16,375 nt of DNA from Brachionus plicatilis. Its lineage: Eukaryota > Rotifera > Eurotatoria > Ploima > Brachionidae. Made by a program: the position numbers and the translations under genes. This document shows, piece after piece, positions 1-9,215 of this stretch (its first letter is position 1; the number at the start of each line of letters is the position of its first letter). The stretch covers positions 303,995 through 320,369 of the forward strand of contig QEOQ01000098.1 of the NCBI GenBank assembly GCA_010279815.1, in the 5' to 3' direction. The notes under the pieces are model-generated. The model had not been told where the DNA came from, did no database searches, and worked only from the letters and a program-made list of their open reading frames with translations.

Positions 1-69
1 AATATATCTTAAAATTTCAAAGCTGGGGAGGTACGGAGGGGGCGCAGCCCCCTCCGTGACTTGTTCTAG
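1..69 (+). mobile_element. Putative Helitron 3' end (element enters from left edge)
   Basis: Positions 33-43 and 47-57 form a perfect 11-bp GC-rich stem with a GCA loop, standing out in very AT-rich DNA. Eight bases after the stem comes CTAG (66-69), followed by T (70). A short hairpin about 10 nt upstream of a terminal CTRR, with insertion next to T, is the known signature of Helitron 3' ends. No RepHel coding sequence or 5' TC end is visible because the element would extend off the window. It could instead be an unrelated hairpin, so the call rests on structure alone. Confidence 0.45.
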
Positions 70-405
70 TTAACAATTAAAAAAATTATGTTTAGTAAAA
101 TTTAGTCATTTATTATTAAAAAAAATGAAAATTTAAAAAATTTACGTTCGATCATGAACTTCAATTTGCCGCCTTTTTAAGCTAATTACTAGATTAAGGA
201 AACTATGTAAAAAAATGAGGAAGTACCTTAAAATGCGAGCCTTTTTGAGTAACATCAATAAAACAATTAATTTAATTTTTTTTTTAAAAATTACTTTTTA
301 AAAATTTAATCTTAAAAAATCGACTTTGACTTTCAAGTAAAATAGCAGCAACAAATGCACTTAAAAAATAAATCAATTTACTAAATAGCTTATTCAATAG
401 AATTA
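70..405. other. AT-rich spacer, no gene seen
   Basis: This is low-complexity AT-rich sequence between the putative Helitron end and the stop-riddled frame. The only notable item is one copy of a dispersed 21-bp motif (150-170, starting GATCATGAACTTCAA) that recurs at 5304-5324 (inverted) and 5801-5821. No open frame or RNA gene is supported. Confidence 0.4.
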
Positions 406-1476
406 ATGCCAAAATCTAAAATAAATCAATTTTGAATAAAAAACGTGAACTTTAAAAGGCAACAACAAAAAGCATCATATTTTGTTGATGATATGAAAAA
501 AAAAGCTTTTTAATGAACATTATCTAATTGCGAATATATGAAGCTTGCTTACGCCAATAATCCACTTACTTTTCTCAATCTAGATAAAATATTTAATAAG
601 CAGTTGATGGCTTTAAATCAAAGCGAGAAAATTAATTTTCTGCTTGATTGATCGCTTTGGTCTCTACTTGACCACAGAAAGGCCCGAGGCCAAATCTGCT
701 CGGCGAATTTATCATTTCTATTTTTGCTGGTCGACTTTGATAGATTAGAAAGCTACCTGTGCCAAAAACTGCTCAATAAAGGAGATTAACTAGAAAATAA
801 GGCATATGTTTTGCAGATTACTTTCGAGCATTGTTTTATTGATTGGAAGCGATTGGCAAAAGCGCTATTAGACACCATAAATCAGCTCGATAGGTTCTAG
901 CTAGTTTATCTTGTCTAAATAGCACATTGATTATTTTCTTTTCGAAGATAAACAAAAATTTTAAATGCCAAGTCATAATATATGTGATGACGCAAGTAGG
1001 CCCTGTCTATCATTGACCAAGCAATTTGCCATTCCGCAACTGACCTAATCAAAATATTTCAGGAATCTAAATTTAATTCTATTTTAGTAACCCAATTATT
1101 TTCAAATAAAGATACTGAATACTCTGACTAGAAGTCGGCAAAGAATAAACAGGTTAGAATAACACTTGCACTCGAAACCCTGAGCAAATATGTGGAAGTT
1201 TATTTTTGTTCTAAATAGATTCACGGTTTGTGAATTGAAATTAAGTGATGATAGAAATTTGTTCTAGTTTTGAAAAGCTGGTCTTATCGATTTTAAATCG
1301 GTGTTTCTGACCAGTTCGTGATGATTTACGACTCCTAATTAGCTCTTGAACCTAAAAGTAAATTTTGAATATCAAATAAGTAACTAGATACGAGGGTATT
1401 AGGTTTCTAGTCAGATATTTGGTGCCACGTGCAGTTAAATTCTGCTAAACAAAAAAATAGAAAATTTTTATATTAA
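406..1476 (+). pseudogene. Frame-preserved coding relic with 24 internal stops, unknown protein
   Basis: Reading from the ATG at 406, one frame gives protein-like sequence for 356 codons to a TAA at 1474, with no frameshift I could find. It is interrupted by 24 stops (10 TGA, 8 TAA, 6 TAG). Between stops the residues look like an ordinary soluble, helix-forming protein, for example NNPLTFLNLDKIF, SLWSLLDHRKARG, FEHCFIDWKRLAKALL and SDIWCHVQLNSAKQ. The stretch is visibly richer in G+C than its flanks, as genes are here. Every stop is one C-to-T change away from a Gln (CAA, CAG) or Arg (CGA) codon, and Gln/Arg fit the local residue context well. I do not recognise the family. Explanations are a pseudogene inactivated by point mutation, hypermutation, or chance: AT-rich DNA yields a similar number of random stops, so the call is cautious. 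Confidence 0.4.
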
Positions 1477-1602
1477 AATTTTGGAATTTAACTTAAAGGC
1501 TGCTTTTAACTCTGGATGCTTTTGTTTTTACCAAGAAGCTGCCATTTAAAATTGAATAAAAGCGCTTAGGAGTCTGAAAAAAGAAAATAATTTTTTTTTA
1601 TA

Positions 1603-2158
1603 CAGTGGTTATTTGATAACAGTATTTTACGAAAAATTACGTAAAATACCGTAAATTAACCAAATTTTACCACATTTTACGTAAATTAACGTAAAATCCG
1701 ATAAGTGAAAAAGAAGTATTTTACGAAAAATTACGTAAATTTTCAGGATTTTGAGATAATTTTGGTAAAATTAAAAACGGCCAATTCAAAATTAAAAATT
1801 TTTTGAAAAAAGGTATTTTTTTTCCAAAAAACGAAAATTTAAGAAAGCTTTTTTCATAAAAATTTAAAAATATCTATTTTTTTGACCAATTAATGAAAAA
1901 AAAAACTGTCTTAAATTTTCGATTTTTGGAAAAAAAGACATTTTTTCAAAAAATTGTGAATTTTGAATCGGAGTTTTTAATATTAACAAATTTTACCAAA
2001 ATTGTCTCAAAATCCTGAAAATTTACGTAATTTTTCATAAAATACCTCTTTTTCACTTTTCGGATTTTACGTTAATTTACGTAGAATGTGGTAAAATTTG
2101 GTTAATTTACGGTATTTTACGTAATTTTTCGTAAAATACTGTTATCAAATCACCACTG
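1603..2158. mobile_element. Foldback Tc1/mariner-like MITE with TA target duplication
   Basis: The element starts CAGTGGT and ends in the inverted sequence, and is flanked on both sides by TA (1601-1602, 2159-2160), as in Tc1/mariner insertions. The outer roughly 170 bp of each arm match closely in inverted orientation. They are built from repeated short words such as ATTTTACG, TTACGTAAA and GGTAAAATT. Similarity continues more weakly towards the centre near 1885, so nearly the whole 556 bp can fold on itself. It encodes no protein and would depend on a transposase supplied elsewhere. Confidence 0.75.
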
Positions 2159-2176
2159 TAAATTGTACGATAAAAG

Positions 2177-2290
2177 GGATCATGTCCGATTTGTGATCAT
2201 ATGTTCAATTAATCTGTGATCAGTCAAATCAGGCTGGTTTGGTGAACATAGATTTTTTTTGATAATATTTTTGATGATGACATAATTTGT
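2177..2290 (+). repeat. Left terminal inverted repeat of the 2177-3672 element
   Basis: This arm matches the reverse complement of 3562-3672 with scattered mismatches. Both carry several TGATCA or TGATCAT words, which are themselves palindromic and could be binding sites for a transposase. Confidence 0.65.
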
Positions 2291-2379
2291 GATCAAAATT
2301 TTTTTTATGAAAAATTTTATTTTTTTGTGATCATTAAATATCTCTTTGAATTATGAAAAAAAATACCTATAATTGGTAT

Positions 2380-3165
2380 CTCCGAATTCTCTGACGTATG
2401 ATCGTTAGAACTTCAGAAAGACCTCGATCTCCTAATGGAATGGACAGAAAACTGGTCAAAAAATCTAAACCTGAGCAAATGTAAAGCAATGTATTTAGGG
2501 AAGAGAAAAGAAAAAGCAAAATACTTAATATCAAACCAAATTATATCTCATTTACTAGAGGAGATAACAGAAGAAAAGGATTTGGGTTTTTTTATTACAA
2601 ATGATTTGAAATGGAATAAACAATGTACTGTGGCAGCTATGAAAGCTAACCGAATACTGGGTCAAATAAGAAATTCTTTTAAAAACCTTTGCCAAGAATC
2701 ATTATGAATTATTATGACTACATCACTTGTGAGACCCCATCTGAAGTATGCAGTAGGAACATGGAGTCCGCATTTAAAAAAAGACATTATAATTCTTGAA
2801 AAAGTGCAAAGAAGAGCGACAAAACTGATTGATTATACCAGAACCAAGTCTTATGAAGATAGATTGAAATACTTAAATCTTATGAAACTTGAAAATAGTC
2901 GTTTAAGGGGGGGATTTAATTTAAATATACAAAATTTTAAAAGGTTTTGAAAAAAGTATCCTTAACTAATGGAATCAATTTCGCTTGTGGTGTAAAAAGC
3001 CTAAGAAGACCACATGACAATAGACTGGTCCGAGAAATAAATTCGCAGAGGTTCTTTAAGATATAATTTCTTAACAAATCGCTGCGTAAAATTATGGAAC
3101 AGTTAATGTTGTTACTGCGCATACAATAAATAGCTTCAAAGCATGGAACTGGATTTAAATGTTTG
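2380..3165 (+). pseudogene. Decayed non-LTR retrotransposon reverse transcriptase, C-terminal part
   Basis: The translation matches the region downstream of the catalytic site in CR1/Jockey-type LINE reverse transcriptases. In order there is ELQKDLDLLMEWTENW and LNLSKCKAMYLG, then EKDLGFF and KANRILGQI, then SLVRPHLKYAVGTWSP and LEKVQRRATKLI, and finally the tail motif NRLVREIN. It is broken by an in-frame TGA at 2705, a shift near 2915 and further stops beyond 2948, and the 5' part including YADD is absent. It lies inside a TIR element, so it was either inserted into or captured by it. The ancestral enzyme would have copied its own RNA at a nicked target. This copy is dead. Confidence 0.8.
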
Positions 3166-3561
3166 CTCAAAGCTTTGTTTACAACATCTTGAGGGGTTAA
3201 AGAAACAACTGGAGTAGCCATGGCCATTTTTTAAAGTTGATACGCAATTTCTCAAAAAGTCTAAAATTATCATCAATTTTCATTTTCATTAAATTATTCA
3301 AATTTAGCTATTTGTTTAAAAAAGTTATACGCTTCTTTTTTACCTCTGAAATTTTATCCTAATTTTATGATCGACTTGAAAAAAAATATTCTTATATTAT
3401 TATTATTATTTAATTAAAGGCCTTAAAGGCGATTTAAAGTAATAAAATTTAAAAAAAAAAAGACAAAAATTAGATAAAATTAGATATTATAGTATAAATA
3501 ATTCTTAATCTAAAGCTAAAAGAAAAGTTTTGAATTTCATAAAATTATTTTTAAGTGATCA

Positions 3562-3672
3562 TTTTTTAATTCATCAAAAATGTGATCAAAAAAAAATCTA
3601 TGTTCATCAACCCAGCATGATTTGACTGATCACAGATTAAGTGAAGATATGATCATAAATTGGACACGATCC
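3562..3672 (-). repeat. Right terminal inverted repeat of the 2177-3672 element
   Basis: This is the inverted partner of 2177-2290. It is followed directly by GAAAAAAG, the right half of the imperfect 8-bp target duplication. Confidence 0.65.
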
Positions 3673-3680
3673 GAAAAAAG

Positions 3681-5303
3681 AATTTATATAATTGGTGAAA
3701 GAGCATCTTTTTATTTTTCTAAAATTTAACTAAAATATTTTCGATTTTGTCTTTAATAATTTGTCTAAAAAAATCTCACTCTCAACAATTCCATTATTGG
3801 CTGACTTTATTTACTTTAATTTGGCTTTTGAATTTGGAAAAAAAAATTGAATTTATTTTGTTTAGTAAGTTTTTTTTGTTGAGTAAATATTATTCAAAAT
3901 AAATAACCATAAAATAAATATTTGAAATAATAAAAAATTTTTAATTTATTCAAAATAAAATTGCTGAATTTGAATTTTTCTTTTGTACTCTCAAAATAAT
4001 TAGTTTATGCTCGGTAAAAAAATAAAGTTTCAGCAATTAAAGAAGCTTGTTTGATTTAAAACGTCAAGAGATCTTTTTCATTATTTTTGAATTCACTATC
4101 ATTTTTTAATAATAATTTATTTAAACTCGGTCCTCAAAGACAAATTAAATTAGAAATTAAAATCAGATTCTCTTTGTCATAAATCCTCCAAATTTTTTAT
4201 TTATGGTTCAAATGAATCCAAGTAACTAAATTTTCTTTATTGAAATAATTGACTTTTAAGCTTAAGTTTTTTTTGGTTATCAATAAAATGCACAAGCAGA
4301 TATTTTTTTATTTTATTTTATTTGTTTAAATAAAAATTATGTTATTAAAAAAAATAAATCTATTTGACAGTAAAATTTTAATTTAAAAATATTTTATGCA
4401 CAAAAATCAGAACAAAACCATAAACCAAGTTAACTTACAATTTTTTTAGAGGCACCAACGAGTCAAAATGACTCTTTTTTGATTTTTGGCCGCTAAAATT
4501 CAAGTCAAAAAAACTAAAAATAAAAAAAACTTTCTAAGTTCAAATAAAAAAATGTCTTTTTGCAAAATCAAGTATTTACTACTTGAATCACAAAAACAAG
4601 TCATTTTGACTCGTTTTGACTTTTCAATTTTACCAAGTTTTTCAATTTAAAATTTATGAATTTAGCTAGAGAATCAATGGATCGGTCATAAAATATTGAT
4701 AAAAAGTAAACATATCTTTAAAAAACTGACTCAAATCCTAATACTTGAATGAAGACAATCAAATTTAAAAAATGCAAAAATTATAGTTTGCGAATTTTAC
4801 ATGAAAGACTAAGAATGGGTTCAAAAAGAAATGAATTTAATAGAAGATTAATTTTTTGCTAGATACCTTTTTTAGCTAATTTTGTATTTTCCCTCAATAA
4901 AAATTAAATTTTGAATAGATGTATCCAAATAATATATTTTATCTATTAGATTTATATTTTATAATATTTTGGTGTTTCTAGTGTTAAGGCATTAAATATG
5001 TGAAACATTTTCACAGTTCGAGCATTTAATAGATTACAAAATAAGCATTTTCTTGGGATTTGCATTGTTTTTAAATAAACATTTCTCTATATTTTCTACC
5101 CAATTTTGTATTGCCTTTAGCTTTTGTTCTTAATTTAGTACGAATTATAGAATTTCTTTTCTTGGTATCATAGCTTTGAACAATACTATTTGGCAAGCTA
5201 TTAAATGACAGCTACCAATTTTTAAAATCAAATTAAATAAAAAAATTCAAAAGTTTTTTTTAATATATAAAATTTTTAAATTGTTTTTTAGCGCATCCAC
5301 ATT
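3681..5303. other. AT-rich intergenic DNA without a supported gene
   Basis: No open frame with protein-like content was found on either strand. The stretch is rich in A and T runs. It holds a small inverted-repeat unit at 4459-4614. A 33-codon open stretch on the minus strand near 5050-5150 was seen but not judged coding. Confidence 0.4.
4459..4614. repeat. Short inverted-repeat unit with palindromic ends
   Basis: CGAGTCAAAATGACTC near 4459 recurs in inverted form near 4598-4614. Each copy is itself a near-palindrome (GAGTCA-AAA-TGACTC). The pair encloses about 120 bp of AT-rich DNA. It may be a small MITE remnant; no target duplication was identified. Confidence 0.35.
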
Positions 5304-5821
5304 GGCAAATTGAAGTTCATGATCAAATTTAAATTTCAAATCAAAATTTTAAGTTTTATATTTAAATAAAAAGGTATTTTCTATCAATTTTTTAATAAAT
5401 TACTTAACTTTATTAAACATTATTTGTTTAATCTATAATTAGATAGAAAATTAAATGAATTTTTATCTGAAGTAAATTGAATTCTTAATCAATATATTGA
5501 AATTTTGCAATAAAAAATTTGACTTTGTTTCGCTCTAATATATTTTAATTAATATTAAATTTTCATTTAAAGCGTTTATTTGAGCAAAAATTTGGATATC
5601 TAAATGACGATTTTAAATTTTTCTTAAAGTTTTCAAGTAAAGATTTTAGAAGAATCAATTAAAGGTCAATTAGAAAAAAAAAATTTGTTTTTTTAACTAA
5701 AATAATAAACATCTTATGTTTAATTTAAAAAAAATGAAAAAAATCTAATTCATCATTTTTATTAAGATTTTAATCAATTAAAATTTGATCATTTGATTAT
5801 GATCATGAACTTCAAGCTGCC
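5304..5821. repeat. Inverted pair of a dispersed 21-bp motif (possible MITE)
   Basis: GGCAAATTGAAGTTCATGATC at 5304-5324 faces its near reverse complement at 5801-5821, and both are bordered on the outside by a CCACATT or ATGTGG-like word. A third copy lies at 150-170. The 518-bp span between them is AT-rich and shows no gene. This may be a TIR element of about 0.5 kb, or simply a scattered repeat. Confidence 0.35.
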
Positions 5822-6185
5822 TCCACATTTTAGTTTTCTAGATTCCGCTTCTGCATTTTAGGGATACCCTTTTTTATTTAGTTTAATAAGTCAAAATTTT
5901 GTTCAAGTCTTTGAACTTAAAATAATTTTTAATTTTTTTTTGACATGTATTGGTATGATCATTGGAATTTACCGAAAACTTTTTTGGTATTAATTTTCAC
6001 CTTTTTTTTTTTAATAACTTTTATCCAGAACTTCTGTCATCTATCGAAAATTTTAGTCAAAATGTAATTGAGTTCTTTAAGAAAAGGAAAGTTTTTTACG
6101 ATCTTTAACTTGTAAAAATAAATATCAAATATATTTAAAATATAAAAGAAATAATAAAAAAAAATTAAATTTACAATATAATTTT
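5822..6185. other. AT-rich spacer, nothing recognised
   Basis: Low-complexity AT-rich sequence downstream (3') of the minus-strand helical-repeat locus. No gene, RNA or clear repeat was seen. Confidence 0.3.
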
Positions 6186-6330
6186 TTGTCCATTGCTGAA
6201 TCCCAACAATCGAATCAATTTCTTCAAAAATGGACTTTTTGAAGTTCTATGTTATCATAGATCTCGAAGTTAAAAAAAAAATCAAAAACTAATCTGTTTA
6301 ATTTGAGCAAATTCAACATTGTTCGCCAAA
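6186..6330 (-). pseudogene. Decayed duplicate of an exon of the neighbouring helical-repeat gene
   Basis: This segment is a diverged direct copy of about 6896-7052, the 3' half of exon 2 of the gene at 6505-7562. Shared words include TCAATTTCTTCAAAA, TTCTATGTTATCATAGATC or its near match, and AAATTCAACA. On the minus strand it reads IYDNIELQK in step with IYDNIELQE of the functional copy, then loses frame at an extra base in the run after CAT. It carries several small deletions. It shows that the locus has duplicated exon-sized blocks, and this one has died. Confidence 0.65.
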
Positions 6331-6349
6331 ATCTAAAAAATTTTGTATT

Positions 6350-6497
6350 TTTTCATTTTCATATTTTTAAATTTTTTAATATTTTTTGTGCAATTTTTAG
6401 AAAGTTTTTATTTTGGATTTTCATAAAAATTTTTTTCTTATATTCTGAAATATCGCACAAAAAAAATCATAAAATATAAATAAAATATGAAAATGCA
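6350..6497. repeat. AT-rich inverted repeat just 3' of the helical-repeat gene
   Basis: The arms near 6350-6400 and 6447-6497 share CATTTTCATATTT and TTTTTTGTGC in inverted orientation, around a loop of about 45 nt. It begins within 10 bp of the gene's stop codon and would form a hairpin in the 3' end of its transcript. It may be a small MITE or a chance AT-rich fold. Confidence 0.35.
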
Positions 6498-6504
6498 AAA
6501 TTAA

Positions 6505-7562
6505 TTACATTTTGCTTTGTTTAGAATTGTTTAGAATTTGTGTTAATTTTGATTGAAATTTATCAGCAAAAATTAGATCTCCATGTTTGCAGGCATTTTG
6601 ATAAATTGGTTCAAAATATATTTTAATTGCACCATCATACATATTTATTTCATTTATGATTTCTTCATGATCCTCTAAAATTTTGAGAGCTTTATCTACA
6701 TCATTTTTGACAAGGCAATCAGTCAGTTCTGAGCAAAGTTTCTCAATTAAAAATCTTGCAGTTAAGCTAATTCTTTTTCGATCATTAAATTTTTTCAAAG
6801 TATCAAGATGTAAAGAATATTCTGGATCGTACTCTCTTACTTTAAAAAAATAATTATAATTTAAAATGAAAAATCTAAAATACTAAATAAATGTTCTGTC
6901 CATTTACTGATACCAATAATTGAATCAATTTCTTCAAAATAGATCTCTTGAAGCTCTATGTTATCATAGATCGCGTGGAAGTTAAAACAACAATCAATAG
7001 CTTGTCTGTTAAATTGCAGTAAATTCAACAAAGTTGAATGTTCGCGCAAAGTTTTGATGAGCTCATCTTTATCAATTTCAACAAAACATTTTTTTAATTT
7101 TTCTAGGAGCTTTTCCAGAAAAAGAACTGTTAGCAAATCGCAATAGTCTGTCAATGGAATAGGAACAGTTTCAGGTGTCAGTCGCTGCCAATATTTATAA
7201 GGACCATCTTAAGAAAAAAAAATCTTAAAAATAATTTTTGAATATTTATTAAAAAAGTTTTACAATATTGTTCAAAAAATGTTTCCTCGAAATCAAAGTT
7301 TCCAGTAACTTCACCTACTTTATGCATCAATCTATTACAAAATACTTTTGATTTGATTTAAAAGAAATGCCAATCTGTAGGCTGGATAGAAAAGTATTTT
7401 TATTGTAGGACCAAGAAGCATTGCTCGGTCAAAATACTTTTTATTCTCACTTAAAATCTTTTCTGTTGATTCAATATCATTTATTTCTGCAAAATCGCAT
7501 ATCCGATCTGCAATTACTGGTAAAATCTTTTTTTCAATATCATACCAGCTTAGATTTTCCAT
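6505..7562 (-). CDS. Multi-exon alpha-helical repeat protein, family not recognised
   Basis: Proposed exons on the minus strand are 7562-7264, 7207-6908 and 6839-6505, with GT-AG introns of 56 and 68 bp, both phase 1. Each exon carries one copy of a similar helical unit. The units are IADRICDFAEINDIESTEKIL, FLEKLLEKLKKCFVEIDKD and FLIEKLCSELTDCLVKND; each then has an (E)H or EN turn and a second helix ending in an (A/T)I(K/D)...F..(A/I)Y-like pattern. Start is the ATG at 7562. Exon 1 needs a one-base frame shift near 7345 to keep the coding sequence VFCNRLMHKVGEVTGNFDFEE in register with the splice donor. The gene is therefore either broken there, misread there, or spliced differently. The repeats resemble helix-pair folds in general. 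I assign no function. Confidence 0.5.
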
Positions 7563-9215
7563 TTTTGTATCTTTATTATAATCGAAGTTAAAAAAGAGCT
7601 TGAAAAAATTCTAAAAACTTTTTATTTTATTTTTAGAATTTTTCTAAATTATTCAACTTATTTCTTGAATATTAACTCTTATATGCTATTTTAAGAAAAT
7701 TTCAATTTTAAATTTCAAGAATAATTGTTAAAATTACTAAGATTAATTTTCTGAAAATTTTATTTAAAAATATATTTAGTTTTCTTTTCATGTCAAAAAA
7801 ATGGCAAATTCAAGTTTCAGATCAAATGTTAAGATCAAATTGATTATTTAAAATTTTAAAACTTAATTAATTTAAAGATTTAGATAATTTTGAAAAAAAA
7901 ATTTTAAACATTGCTAGACATGCTATGTATAATAATGGTTCATTATTAAATTTATATCAAAATGATCGACCTCTAATTTATTTGACAAGAACAATCTATA
8001 ATTTAAATAATTCAGTTTAAGTTAATTCAAAAATTCAAATTCAAAGCTTTAATATTAATTCACTAAAATAAATTTATTTTTCCTCTTTAACAAATTATAA
8101 ATTTTAAAGCATTATATTTTTTTGCCTTTTAATTTTTTTGCAAAACTATACCAAAAGCTTTTATTAAAATCAATTTAAAAATTTAAATCCTATTATAGTT
8201 CAATAAAAAGGTATATTTTAAAATTTTATAAATGAAAATAAACATGACATAACATATCAAGAAATTCCAAGTAATTTTAATTTTATTTGTAAAATTACGA
8301 TAGCGTATTTATTCATGGAAAATTAACAAAATCAAAGAAAACTCAAAAACCAATTTTGGTAGAAAAATAATTCATAGAAATATAAGAATTTTTTCATAGA
8401 AACTATTTTTCAAACTTTAATTGGAATATATTACTACTACACTATACTATTAAGATCAAATTAAAAAAAAAATTTTTTTTAGAATATACATTAAATGTTT
8501 AACTCTTCGGATATTTTTTTCAATTAAAATTAATTAATTAATTTAAAATAAATTTAAATGAAAAAAAAATTTATTTTTGTAATCATCTAATTGTTTGTTC
8601 ATTTCGATTGAATTTTTTGACTTTGTTATACCAACTCTTCCGGAGAATCCTTTAATGAGAATTTAGATTGGCGAAATTTATAAGAGGATTTGTTTTTTAT
8701 ATTTTTATTATTATAAAAACTTATCCTATTAAATTCTAAATAAAAAATTTAAATTTAAAAAAATTTAACTAATATTTAATTGTAAAAGGTCAAGAATAAT
8801 GACTTAATTTATAAAAATATTGTGGCATAACAAATAAAATCGCTGAATATTTTATTTCCTGAACTACGTTTTTAGGGACAATCTGAAAAGTGTTTTTAAG
8901 ATAATAGCATGTTAAATTTTTTTTGTTCAAAAAAAAATAATTTTTTAAAAACTTTATCTAATGTTTATTGAGTACTATTTTTCGTGCTACTTTAATTATT
9001 GCTACAAAAATAAAAAATGATATTTAAAAAAAAAATATTATGTTTATTTTTTGTGATACAAAAATTAATGTCAATAATATTTAATTTACATAATTGATAT
9101 AATTTTTTTTACTCTGAAATATAAATAAATCATATATAAATAAACAAATGAAAAAAAATTAAAAAAAAAATCAATTAATCAAATAAAACTAATTTTTTTG
9201 GTTTTTTTAATCATC
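7563..9215. other. AT-rich intergenic DNA, upstream side of the helical-repeat gene
   Basis: Mostly A/T runs. It includes a 49-codon open stretch at 7871-8020. A short segment near 8578-8606 (AATCATCTAATTGTTTG...TTTCG) resembles the end of the AT-hook fragment at 9209-9233, so a relic of the same sequence may be present. No promoter can be assigned with confidence. Confidence 0.35.
7871..8020 (+). other. Short orphan open frame of 49 codons, possible exon relic
   Basis: Between stops the frame reads protein-like words such as FKDLDNFEKKILNIARHAMY and NDRPLIYLTRTIYN, ending in TAA at 8018. There is no ATG at its beginning; the first internal Met is at about codon 19. Its residue content is more protein-like than the surrounding AT-rich noise. 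It may be a degraded exon or chance. I recognise no family. Confidence 0.2.

Larger units (their letters stand above)
2177..3672. mobile_element. Non-autonomous TIR DNA element carrying a LINE fragment
   Basis: The ends are inverted copies of about 110 bp, beginning GGATC(A/G)TGTCC (2177-2290 and 3562-3672). Both arms contain TCTGTGATCAGTCAAATCA and GAACATAGATTTTTTTTGAT. The flanks GATAAAAG (2169-2176) and GAAAAAAG (3673-3680) match at 7 of 8 bases, suggesting an 8-bp target-site duplication. That length is seen in hAT, P and Merlin-type elements, but the termini do not settle the superfamily. No transposase is present. The interior holds a decayed non-LTR reverse-transcriptase end (2380-3165) and a short (TTA)n run near 3398-3411 that may be that LINE's tail. 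The element lies 10 bp past the right TA of the foldback MITE. Confidence 0.6.

Noticed and set aside
2937..3227. Minus-strand open frame of 96 codons
   Set aside because: It is antisense to the decayed LINE end, whose plus-strand words (NRLVREIN, LWNS) carry the recognisable signal.
5050..5150. Minus-strand 33-codon open stretch (EQKLKAIQNWVENIEKCLF...)
   Set aside because: Too short, with no splice signals in phase and no neighbouring coding sequence; consistent with chance.
7335..7360. A 14-nt micro-intron explaining the frame change in exon 1 of the helical-repeat gene
   Set aside because: GTATTTTGTAATAG is far too short for spliceosomal removal, and removing it does not restore the needed frame.
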